A program made the position numbers and the translations under genes. Source: Frankia nepalensis (GTDB lineage Bacteria; Actinomycetota; Actinomycetes; Frankiales; Frankiaceae). Taken from it: 38,431 bases of DNA. Shown here in pieces: positions 15,344-21,827 of this stretch. How positions within the stretch are numbered: position 1 is the first letter of the stretch; each line of letters opens with the position of its first letter. The stretch lies in NCBI RefSeq assembly GCF_016786325.1, contig NZ_JADWYU010000128.1:1318-39748 (forward strand), given 5' to 3'. The notes under the pieces were generated by a model. It saw only the letters and a list, made by a program, of their open reading frames with translations. It did no database searches and was not told where the DNA came from.

Positions 15344-15369
15344 TCAAGGGTTTACACCCGAAAAGTGCG

Positions 15370-15441
15370 AGGCGGAGGCGGGAATCGAACCCGCGTACAG
15401 GGCTTTGCAGGCCCTTGCCTAAACCACTCGGCCACTCCGCC
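15370..15441 (-). tRNA. tRNA-Cys (anticodon GCA)
   Basis: The reverse strand shows acceptor GGCGGAG/CTCCGCC, anticodon stem AGGGC/GCCCT around CTGCAAA (anticodon GCA), T arm GGTTCGAATCC, and U at the discriminator position as required by cysteinyl-tRNA synthetase. It is the middle gene of the tRNA operon. Confidence 0.95.
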
Positions 15442-15487
15442 GGAGGAGGCCGTTATGGGCTGAGACCTCTTGACCTCGCTACTTCCG

Positions 15488-15560
15488 AGCGGACGACGGG
15501 ATTCGAACCCGCGACCCTCACCTTGGCAAGGTGATGCTCTACCAACTGAGCCACGTCCGC
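15488..15560 (-). tRNA. tRNA-Gly (anticodon GCC)
   Basis: The reverse strand shows acceptor GCGGACG/CGTCCGC, D arm GGCTCAGTTGGTAGAGC, anticodon stem TCACC/GGTGA around TTGCCAA (anticodon GCC), T arm GGTTCGAATCC, and discriminator U. It is the first gene of the Gly-Cys-Val operon and lies 13 bp downstream of a candidate -10. Confidence 0.95.
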
Positions 15561-15573
15561 GTGTGCTGACCAC

Positions 15574-15602
15574 TCTACAGGACCGGAGTCCCGTTTCGGC
15601 AA
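15574..15602 (-). promoter_or_regulatory. candidate promoter of the tRNA operon
   Basis: On the reverse strand TTGCCG (15602-15597), a 17-bp spacer and TGTAGA (15579-15574) resemble a housekeeping promoter; shifting by two bases gives TAGAGT as the -10. Transcription would begin just before tRNA-Gly. The match is fair, not perfect. Confidence 0.5.
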
Positions 15603-16015
15603 CCAGGTTGGCCACCCGGTTGCCATCGTGGATCTTTACCTTGCGCCTCAGAAGCTTACCAGAAGGTTTCCAACCGCTTTGTTCGGTGTGGTTTGCCTTC
15701 GTTTGGCTCGCTCCCGTCGGGCGCAAGTAGCACTCTAGCGGACGAGGAGGCCGATCGTCGAACCTCGCGCGAGCGTCGTCCAGATGTTGCGCGACACTCC
15801 ACGCCATCGGTCGGCCGTGGACGGATGCGTGGGCGCCGACACCGGTGCCGCGGCGGCGGCGAGGCGGCCGCGAGGCGCCGGACCCGCCAGGACACGCCCG
15901 GTCCCGGGCCTTGATCCCCAGATGTGAGCCCGGGTCCGAGTCAGCGCCCTCGGGACTCGGCGCCGGCCCCAGTCTCGTCGACCACGCCGGCCACGAACCC
16001 GCCCGGCCACGCGCG
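15603..16015. other. intergenic region between tRNA operon and pheA
   Basis: No gene is supported. The first 120 bp beyond the tRNA promoter are comparatively AT-rich (stretches such as CTTTACCTTG and CTTTGTTCGG), which suggests leader or promoter DNA. The remainder is high-GC sequence with Arg/Pro/Gly-rich random frames. Confidence 0.4.
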
Positions 16016-16044
16016 GGCCCGGGCGCCGCGAGGCGCCCCGGGCC
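16016..16044 (-). terminator. GC hairpin downstream of pheA, possible terminator
   Basis: GGCCCGGGCGCC pairs with GGCGCCCCGGGCC around GCGA, with a one-base bulge. It lies about 105 bp beyond the pheA stop on the same strand. There is no T run, and such hairpins can arise by chance in this composition. Confidence 0.35.
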
Positions 16045-16149
16045 GGTCCCGGGCAGCGACGATGCCGGCCGAGGCTCGTCGGATGAGCGCGCGAGGTCCG
16101 CCCGGTGGTTCGTCGGCCCGGCACCGGGCCTCGCCGCCGAGGGGAGGAG

Positions 16150-17040
16150 TCAGCCCGCGCCGGCGCGACGGGCGGCGGCGGACTGACTGGCCATGCGCTC
16201 GCGGTAGCGGCTCGCGCGGTAGACGCCGAGGATCCGGTAGTCGGCGAAGAAGGCCAGCTCCTCGAAAGCGCGCGCCACGGCCGGCTCCTCGGGGCTGCCC
16301 TCCACGTCGGCGAGGAACTGGGTGGCGACGAACTCGCCGCTCACCATGAAGCTCTCCAGCTTCGTCATGTTGACGCCGTTGGTGGCGAAACCGCCGAGCG
16401 CCTTGTAGAGCGCGGCCGGGCGGTTCTTCACCTCGAAGAAGAACGTGGTGACGAGCTCGTGCACACCGGCGGCGGCGCGCAGGTTCTCGCCGGAGAAGAT
16501 GAGGAACCGGGTGGTGTTGTGCTCCTCGTCCTCGAGATCGGGACGCAGGATCGTCAGTCCGTAGACCTCGGCGGCCATCCGGGAGGCGATCGCGGCCCTG
16601 GTCAGGTCGCCGGACTGGGCGAGCTCACGGGCCGCGCCGGCGGTGTCCGCGTCCGGCACGGGGCGCAGGCCGAGCTCGCGCAGCGCCTCACGGCACTGGG
16701 CGAGCGCCTGCGGGTGGCTGTGCACGGTCTTGAGGCCGTCGAGCGTCGCGCCGGGCAGCGCCATGAGCTGGTGGTGCACCGGCAGGAAGAACTCGCCGAT
16801 GATGTGCGCCGTCGCCTGGGGCAGCAGATGGTGGATGTCGGCGACGCGGCCGGCGGTGGAGTTCTCCACCGGGATCATCGCCAGTTCCACCGTGCCGTCC
16901 TCGATCGAGGTGAAGCACTCCTCGAAGGTCTGGAACGGCACCGCGTCATAGTCCGGGTAGACATCCCGGCAGGCGAGATGGGAGTTCGCTCCCGGCTCTC
17001 CCTGGTAGGCGATGCGCTGCCGGGATGTGATCACGGACAC
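16150..17040 (-). CDS. pheA: prephenate dehydratase
   Basis: The 296-residue monofunctional enzyme converts prephenate to phenylpyruvate in phenylalanine biosynthesis, in the cytosol. The catalytic domain shows IAYQGEPGANSHLA, FQTFEECFTSIEDGTVELAMIPVENSTAGRVADIHHLL and a final EEHNTTRFLIF (the TRF catalytic motif). An ACT regulatory domain follows (KNRPAALYKALGGFATNGVNMTKLESF), where KNRPAALY takes the place of the usual ESRPG-type effector loop. The GTG at 17040 is chosen; a second GTG at 17034 is equally possible, and neither has a strong ribosome site. It is divergent from the DUF2231-like gene, and a dyad at 17305-17330 lies between them. Confidence 0.93.
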   Translation of the reverse strand: MSVITSRQRIAYQGEPGANSHLACRDVYPDYDAVPFQTFEECFTSIEDGTVELAMIPVENSTAGRVADIHHLLPQATAHIIGEFFLPVHHQLMALPGATLDGLKTVHSHPQALAQCREALRELGLRPVPDADTAGAARELAQSGDLTRAAIASRMAAEVYGLTILRPDLEDEEHNTTRFLIFSGENLRAAAGVHELVTTFFFEVKNRPAALYKALGGFATNGVNMTKLESFMVSGEFVATQFLADVEGSPEEPAVARAFEELAFFADYRILGVYRASRYRERMASQSAAARRAGAG

Positions 17041-17304
17041 GGTGCGGTCACGGTTCCTCGTCGTCGGCGTCGGGCGCTGGTCGTCGGCGCGCCGCGACCG
17101 GCGGCTGGGCTCCCAGGCGTCGAGCACCGACGGCGGTCGGGCTGCCCGTTCGGGCGGGCACCGCGCGGGCCGCGCCTGGAAGTCAACCGTACCGCCCACC
17201 GGCGGCCGCCCGGCGTGCCCCGCCAACGCGCCGTAGGGATCCGCTAGTCGGCATCGGGACCGGGTCCTCAGGAGATCTTCAGCCAGGCACGGGAGGCTCA
17301 TCAT

Positions 17305-17330
17305 CGGAAGTTGTAAGGACAACAGTTCCG
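17305..17330. promoter_or_regulatory. imperfect palindrome, candidate operator
   Basis: CGGAA-GTTGT-AAGG-ACAAC-AG-TTCCG has two pairs of matching arms with a 2-nt asymmetry. It lies in the 322-bp gap between divergent pheA and the DUF2231-like gene, 33 bp before the latter's start. No regulator gene is adjacent. The rest of 17041-17362 holds nothing recognisable. Confidence 0.4.
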
Positions 17331-17362
17331 GTTCCGTCCATGTCCCGTTCCTGGGAGGCCGT

Positions 17363-17866
17363 GTGCCCAACACCGTCTTCGGTCTGCCCACCCATGCCCT
17401 GGTCGTCCATGGCACCGTCGTGCTGGTGCCCTTGGCGGCGCTGCTGCTCACGGTGGCCGCGCTGTGGCCGCGACTGCGCTACTCGCTGGGGCCGCTGCCG
17501 GCACTCGGCGGCGCCGTCGGGCTCATCCTCGTCCCGATCACCACCATGTCCGGGGACAACCTGAAGGACCGGCTGGGCTTCGAGAGCCCGGCCATCACCA
17601 AGCATGCCGACCTGGGCGACGGCCTGCTGCCCTGGGTGGCGGCGCTGTTCGCGGCCGCGCTGCTCCTGCTGTGGGCGGACGGCTGGCGGCCCACGGCGTG
17701 GGCGACCCCTCGCCCCTCGGCGAGCGGGACGCGGGCCAGGCCGCGCGCGCTGACGCTGGTCGTCTCCCTGATCGTCGTCGCGCTCGCCGTGATCACGGTC
17801 GTACAGATCATCCGGATCGGGCACAGCGGCGCCGAGGCGGTCTGGCAGGGGGTCGGCTCGTCCTAG
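17363..17866 (+). CDS. DUF2231-like membrane protein
   Basis: The 167-residue product has four predicted membrane helices: HALVVHGTVVLVPLAALLLTVAALW, LGPLPALGGAVGLILVPITT, LLPWVAALFAAALLLLWADGW and LTLVVSLIVVALAVITVVQII. The motif FGLPTHALVVHGTVVLVPLAA at the start and KHADLGDGLLPW in the middle fit the DUF2231 family, whose function is unknown; conserved His residues have led to suggestions of cofactor binding. GGGAGG lies 4 bp before the GTG. A C-terminal GHSGAEAVWQG segment is typical of family members. Confidence 0.8.
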   Translation: MPNTVFGLPTHALVVHGTVVLVPLAALLLTVAALWPRLRYSLGPLPALGGAVGLILVPITTMSGDNLKDRLGFESPAITKHADLGDGLLPWVAALFAAALLLLWADGWRPTAWATPRPSASGTRARPRALTLVVSLIVVALAVITVVQIIRIGHSGAEAVWQGVGSS

Positions 17867-18084
17867 ACGCCGGGAGGGCCGCCGCCGGTCGGCCGGCCCT
17901 GGCACCCGTGGACCACGATCGTGGGGCCGGCCGCGCCATCGGTGCCACGGTCCGGCGGCAAAAGCCACGCCGACAGGGTTTGACGGTCGACGAGCGGGGG
18001 ACCAATGCGCTCAGCAACGGAGCGGCGACGCACCGGAGGCGACCCAAGTTTCTCGACACGGGAAGGTCCGGCGAGGATAGACGC

Positions 18085-18192
18085 ATGGCAACGTACGTAA
18101 TCCTGCTGGTGGTGGTCCTGTTCCTCGCGCTGGGCCTGCTGGCACTGCTGTACTTCGTGCTCAGCCGGACCGAGGAACAGAGCCGCCGCTAA
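18085..18192 (+). CDS. 35-residue single-span membrane peptide
   Basis: ATG at 18085 opens a 35-codon gene: a two-residue polar start, one strong membrane helix (YVILLVVVLFLALGLLALLYFVL) and a basic/acidic tail, SRTEEQSRR. GAGGATAG lies just before the ATG. Small peptides of this shape are real in many actinobacteria but give no family match by eye. The clean hydrophobic span, ribosome site and polar ends argue for a gene. A 68-nt foldable element begins 43 bp after the stop. Confidence 0.6.
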   Translation: MATYVILLVVVLFLALGLLALLYFVLSRTEEQSRR

Positions 18193-18235
18193 GACCCTAC
18201 CGTGGATCTCGCGGGGCCCGCTCGACCGCCGGTCC

Positions 18236-18303
18236 GCGCACACATCCGATGATCACCAGCCCACGGAAGCCCGACAGCTTCCTTGATCGTCAGTTGTGTG
18301 CGC
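18236..18303 (+). ncRNA. 68-nt stem structure, candidate structured RNA or elaborate terminator
   Basis: Three nested helices can form on the forward strand: GCGCACACA/TGTGTGCGC (18236-18244 with 18295-18303), GATGATCA/TGATCGTC (18248-18255 with 18284-18291, one G-U pair) and GGAAGC/GCTTCC (18265-18270 with 18277-18282) around hexaloop CCGACA. Internal loops are TCC/AGT and a 9:1 asymmetric loop. The G-U pair becomes A-C on the reverse strand, which favours forward transcription. CGTTTTGTCC follows 15-25 nt later. The rest of 18193-18509 holds only a 17-bp direct repeat (GCCGCGGACCCCCTGGG) near 18452-18488. Confidence 0.5.
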
Positions 18304-18509
18304 CATCCGGCGATCTCCGTCCGTTTTGTCCCCCCGAATCGCGTGCGGATCTGGTGATCTACCGGGGATACCGGGCCGGGGCGGGCCGATGATCGATGGT
18401 TGTGCGCGCGGATCGGCGGTCCGAGACCCCGGAACATGATCCATGAAAAACGCCGCGGACCCCCTGGGCCGCGGACCCCCTGGGCCGAACGACCGCGCCG
18501 GGCCGGGCG

Positions 18510-20408
18510 TCAGTGGCGCCCCCGCGGCCGGCGCGGGAGCAGCCGGGCGATGACCACCGACTCGCCATCGGTCTCGACCCGGTCCGGCTGATAGACGAAC
18601 CCCGGCGTGGATGCCGCGAGGACGTCGAGCACCACCTCGCCGGGAGCGGCCGGCTCGGGCTCCTCACCGCCGGTCGCGCCGACCGGGATCGACTGGCGCA
18701 CCGCGGACAGGTTGCACACGACGGCGACCCCGGCGGGCGGCCCTCCCCGGTACAGCACGAACCAGCCCGCGTGCTCGTCGTACGCGCAGCGTGCCGACGC
18801 CCAGTCCGGGTCGGCGAGCTCGGGCACCGCCCGGCGCAGCGCCACCAGCCGCCGGTACCAGTCGAGCAGGCCGCGGTGAGGCTCGGTGGCCGGCTGCGAC
18901 CAGTCCAGCTTCGACCTCGTGAACGTGGCCTCGGCCTGCGGGTCGGGCACGTCCGCCGGGCCCCAGCCGTGGGCGGCGAACTCGGCCCGCCGGCCGTCGC
19001 GGACCGCCTGGGCGAGCCAGTCCGGGCCGTGGTCGGTGAAGTAGGCCCACGGGGTGGTGGCGCCCCACTCCTCGCCCATGAACAGCATCGGGGTGAACGG
19101 CCCGGCCAGCAGCAGCGCCGCCCCGACCCGCAGCAGCCCGTCGGACAGCGTCGCCGCCGCCCGGTCGCCGATGGCGCGGTTGCCGACCTGGTCGTGGTCC
19201 TGCAGGAAGGCGACGAGCCGGGATGCCGGCACGGACTTCGGGATCGGCCGGCCGTGCGCGCGGCCCCGGAACGCCGAGTAGGTCCCGTCGTGCACGAACC
19301 CCTGCTCGAACGCCTTCGCGAGCGTCGCGTACGCGCCGAAGTCGCCGTAGTAGCCCTGCCGCTCGCCGGACAGCGTCGCCCACAGGGCGTGGTGGATGTC
19401 GTCGGCCCACTGGCCGTCCATGCCGTGTCCCCCGGCCTGCGGTGGGCTGATCACCCGCGGGTCGTTGAGGTCGGACTCGGCGATGAGGAACAGCGGGCGG
19501 CGCTGCTGCGCGCCGAGCCGGTGCACCGCGTCGCTCAGCTCCTCGAGGACGTGGACGGCGCGGCTGTCGCGCAGCGCGTGCACCGCGTCCACCCGCAGGC
19601 CGTCGCAGTGGTAGTCGCGCAGCCAGGACAGCGCGTTGTCGACGGCGAAGGCTCGGACCTCGTCGGAGTCGACGTCGTCGAGGTTGACCGCCGAGCCCCA
19701 CGGCGTGCGGTAGTTGTCCGTGAAGTACGGGCCGAACCGGCCCAGGTAGTTCCCGTCCGGGCCAAGATGGTTGTAGACGACATCCATGATCACGCCGAGG
19801 CCGTGGGCGTGGGCGGCGTCGACGAATCGCTTCAGCCCGTCGGGCCCGCCGTAGGGGTCGTGTGGGGCGAACAGGCCGACCCCGTCGTAGCCCCAGCCAT
19901 GGCGCCCTGGGAAGGCGTTCACCGGCAGCAGTTCCACCGCGTCGATCCCGAGGTCGACGAGGTGCCCGAGGCGGCCGATGGCGGCGTCGAACGTCCCCTC
20001 GGGGGTGAACGTGCCGACGTGCAGCTCGTAAAGCACGCTGCCGGCGAGCGGCACGCCCCGCCAGGCTCCGTCGGTCCAGCCGAACCTGCCGTGGTCGACG
20101 ACCCGGGAGCGGCCGTGCACCCCGTACGGCTGCCAGGGCGAGCGCGGGTCGGGCAGCTCCTCGGCGGCGCCGTCCAGCCGGAAGGCGTAGTCGGTGCCGT
20201 GCCCGGCGCCAGGCACCTCGGCCGTCCACCAACCGGAGGCGCCCGCCACCAGCTGGGTGACCCGGTCGTCGGCCCGGGTGCCGGCGCCCGGGCGTTCGCC
20301 CAGGCCCGCCTGTTCGCGGGTGCTGGCGGGTTCGCCGGCGTCCTCGGGTTCGGCGGTGACGACGGCGACCGACCTCGCGTGTGGGGCCCAGACCCGGAAC
20401 GTGCTCAC
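18510..20408 (-). CDS. treZ: malto-oligosyltrehalose trehalohydrolase
   Basis: The 632-residue GH13 enzyme releases trehalose from maltooligosyl-trehalose, the last step of the TreXYZ route. FRVWAPHARSVAVVT marks the N-terminal beta domain. The barrel has YELHVGTFTPEGTFDAA, DVVYNHLGPDGNYL (region I), DGLRVDAVHAL (nucleophile Asp), FLIAESDLNDP (acid/base Glu) and FLQDHDQVGNRAIGDR (transition-state Asp). LFMGEEWGATTPWAYFTDH near the C-terminus is TreZ-typical. An acidic, Gly/Arg-rich insert follows the first 30 residues (VTAEPEDAGEP onward). It lies 6.5 kb from treXY and on the opposite strand, so it is transcribed separately. Confidence 0.95.
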   Translation of the reverse strand: MSTFRVWAPHARSVAVVTAEPEDAGEPASTREQAGLGERPGAGTRADDRVTQLVAGASGWWTAEVPGAGHGTDYAFRLDGAAEELPDPRSPWQPYGVHGRSRVVDHGRFGWTDGAWRGVPLAGSVLYELHVGTFTPEGTFDAAIGRLGHLVDLGIDAVELLPVNAFPGRHGWGYDGVGLFAPHDPYGGPDGLKRFVDAAHAHGLGVIMDVVYNHLGPDGNYLGRFGPYFTDNYRTPWGSAVNLDDVDSDEVRAFAVDNALSWLRDYHCDGLRVDAVHALRDSRAVHVLEELSDAVHRLGAQQRRPLFLIAESDLNDPRVISPPQAGGHGMDGQWADDIHHALWATLSGERQGYYGDFGAYATLAKAFEQGFVHDGTYSAFRGRAHGRPIPKSVPASRLVAFLQDHDQVGNRAIGDRAAATLSDGLLRVGAALLLAGPFTPMLFMGEEWGATTPWAYFTDHGPDWLAQAVRDGRRAEFAAHGWGPADVPDPQAEATFTRSKLDWSQPATEPHRGLLDWYRRLVALRRAVPELADPDWASARCAYDEHAGWFVLYRGGPPAGVAVVCNLSAVRQSIPVGATGGEEPEPAAPGEVVLDVLAASTPGFVYQPDRVETDGESVVIARLLPRRPRGRH

Positions 20409-20537
20409 GGTCCCTGTCTATCGTCGCCTCCCGATGGTCGCCGCACCGACCCGCGTCGGCCCGCCCACCGGTTGCGAGAGCGTTACGCGCCACAGCCCCG
20501 GGCGGCCGGGACCAGGGCCGGGCATAGGGTCGGTGCG

Positions 20538-21290
20538 GTGCGCCGACTGCTGCCCGGGCCCGCGAGCGGGCCGCTGAGCCAGGACGAGCTTGACGCCGCC
20601 TACACGCCCCCGGCCGTCCCGCCGGGAGCGGTCCACCTCCGGATGAACTTCGTCTCCTCGGCGGACGGCGCGGCCGAGATCGAGGGCCGCTCCGGGACGC
20701 TCGGCGGCCCGGGTGACCGCCAGGTGTTCCGCGTGCTGCGCTGGCTCGCCGACGTGGTGCTCGTCGGGGCGGGCACCGCGCGCGCCGAGGACTACGGCCC
20801 GGCGGTCGTGCCAGCCGAGCGGCGGGAGATCAGGGTCGCGGCCGGGCTCGCGCCCGTGCCGCCGGTCGCGGTGGTCTCCGGCTCCCTCGAGTTCGACCCG
20901 ACGGCCCGGCTGTTCGGCGGCGAGGTCCGCCCGCTGCTGCTCACCCGGGCCAGCGCCCCGCCGGAACGGGTGGCGGCGCTGCGGGCGGTCGCGGAGGTCG
21001 TCACCTGCGGCGAGGACCGGGTCGAGCCGGCGCTGGTGCTGGCGGAGCTGGCGGCCCGCGGCCTCGGCCGGGTCCTCTGCGAGGGCGGTCCGATGCTGCA
21101 CGCCCAGCTGGCCGGCGCCGGCCTGCTCGACGAGCTGTGCCTGACGGTCGAGCCGGTGCTCGCCGGCCCGGGCCACCTCGGCATCGTCGCTGGCGCGCCA
21201 TGGCTGGCCGCGTGCCCGCTGGAGCTGGCGCACGTCCTCGAGGAGGACGGGTCCCTCTTCCTGCGCTACCGCGTCCCCCGCGAGCCCTGA
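20538..21290 (+). CDS. pyrimidine reductase family protein (RibD C-terminal domain)
   Basis: The 250-residue product belongs to the RibD-C/DHFR fold: VHLRMNFVSSADGAAEIEGRSGTLGGPGDRQVFRVLR, ADVVLVGAGTARAEDYGP, PPVAVVSGSLEFDP, then LGRVLCEGGPMLHAQLAGAGLLDELCLTVEPVLAG. These segments match the actinobacterial pyrimidine-reductase group, related to the riboflavin enzyme that reduces the ribosyl side chain. It lacks a deaminase domain, and no other riboflavin genes are nearby, so the substrate is open. GTG at 20538 is the first start after the divergent treZ gene; the open frame upstream is merely antisense to treZ. Confidence 0.87.
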   Translation: MRRLLPGPASGPLSQDELDAAYTPPAVPPGAVHLRMNFVSSADGAAEIEGRSGTLGGPGDRQVFRVLRWLADVVLVGAGTARAEDYGPAVVPAERREIRVAAGLAPVPPVAVVSGSLEFDPTARLFGGEVRPLLLTRASAPPERVAALRAVAEVVTCGEDRVEPALVLAELAARGLGRVLCEGGPMLHAQLAGAGLLDELCLTVEPVLAGPGHLGIVAGAPWLAACPLELAHVLEEDGSLFLRYRVPREP

Positions 21291-21310
21291 TCCGGCGGTT
21301 ACGCACCGCC

Positions 21311-21337
21311 ATATCCACAGGTCAAGGCCTGTCCACA
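21311..21337. promoter_or_regulatory. two DnaA-box-like sequences
   Basis: ATATCCACA (21311-21319) and CTGTCCACA (21329-21337) lie in direct orientation, 18 bp apart, in a 123-bp intergenic gap. Each differs by one base from known DnaA boxes (TTATCCACA and TTGTCCACA). Two sites alone do not make an origin; they could serve DnaA titration or regulation of the following gene, or be chance. Confidence 0.3.
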
Positions 21338-21413
21338 GGCGATGGCGGCGGCCTTCCAGGCGGGCCGGCGGCGGGCTAACGTGCCGCCGGCTCCCTTCGA
21401 AGGGCGGTGGACC

Positions 21414-21821
21414 ATGACAGGTGTCTCGACGGGCCCGGGCATGCCCGATCCGGCGGTGCCGCCGGCCGCCGGCCCGGCGGTGCCGCCGTCCAGTGCGCTG
21501 GTGGCCGCCGGACTGGTGGCCAACGAGCGGCGCGCCGCCCTGTTCGACGCCGCGGCCGCGCTCACCGCCGCGGGCGTCGAGGTGGCCGCGGCCTTCGACC
21601 AGGTGATCGCGGCGCTCACCGCGGGCGCCTGGCGGGGCCCGGCCGCCGACGACTGGGGGCGCGAGCTCGGCCGGGCGCGCGCCGACGTCACCGGGGCGCT
21701 CGACGAGGCGGCCCGCGGCTGCGCCTGGAAGGCCGCGGCCCAGCCCGAGCGGGTCCGCGCCGACGACCCGCGGGCACGCCGGCCGGCGCCCCTGCCCGGC
21801 TTCCAGCTCGACGGGCGGTGA
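21414..21821 (+). CDS. WXG-motif small helical protein of unknown function
   Basis: The 135-residue product resembles WXG100-type proteins. A disordered Pro/Ala/Gly N-terminus of about 28 residues is followed by a long helix (LVAAGLVANERRAALFDAAAALTAAGVEVAAAFDQVIAAL), a W-R-G turn at residues 73-75, a second helix (AADDWGRELGRARADVTGALDEAAR) and a Pro/Arg-rich tail. WXG100 proteins are usually about 100 residues and are often secreted by type VII systems; no EccC or other secretion gene is in view. It lies 6 bp upstream of a 758-residue gene, so the pair is surely one operon. The homology is judged by shape and motif only. Confidence 0.65.
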   Translation: MTGVSTGPGMPDPAVPPAAGPAVPPSSALVAAGLVANERRAALFDAAAALTAAGVEVAAAFDQVIAALTAGAWRGPAADDWGRELGRARADVTGALDEAARGCAWKAAAQPERVRADDPRARRPAPLPGFQLDGR

Positions 21822-21827
21822 GCCGCG

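Noticed and set aside
15030-15347. 105-residue reverse frame over tRNA-Val and the hairpin repeat
   Set aside because: It overlaps a certain tRNA gene and a terminator; the Gly/Arg/Pro string is a translation of the palindromic repeat.
18513-20537. Very long forward frame joined to the RibD-C reductase gene (would be 925 residues)
   Set aside because: Its first two thirds are the exact antisense of treZ, with Arg/Val/Gly-rich random composition; the reductase domain starts only after 20538.
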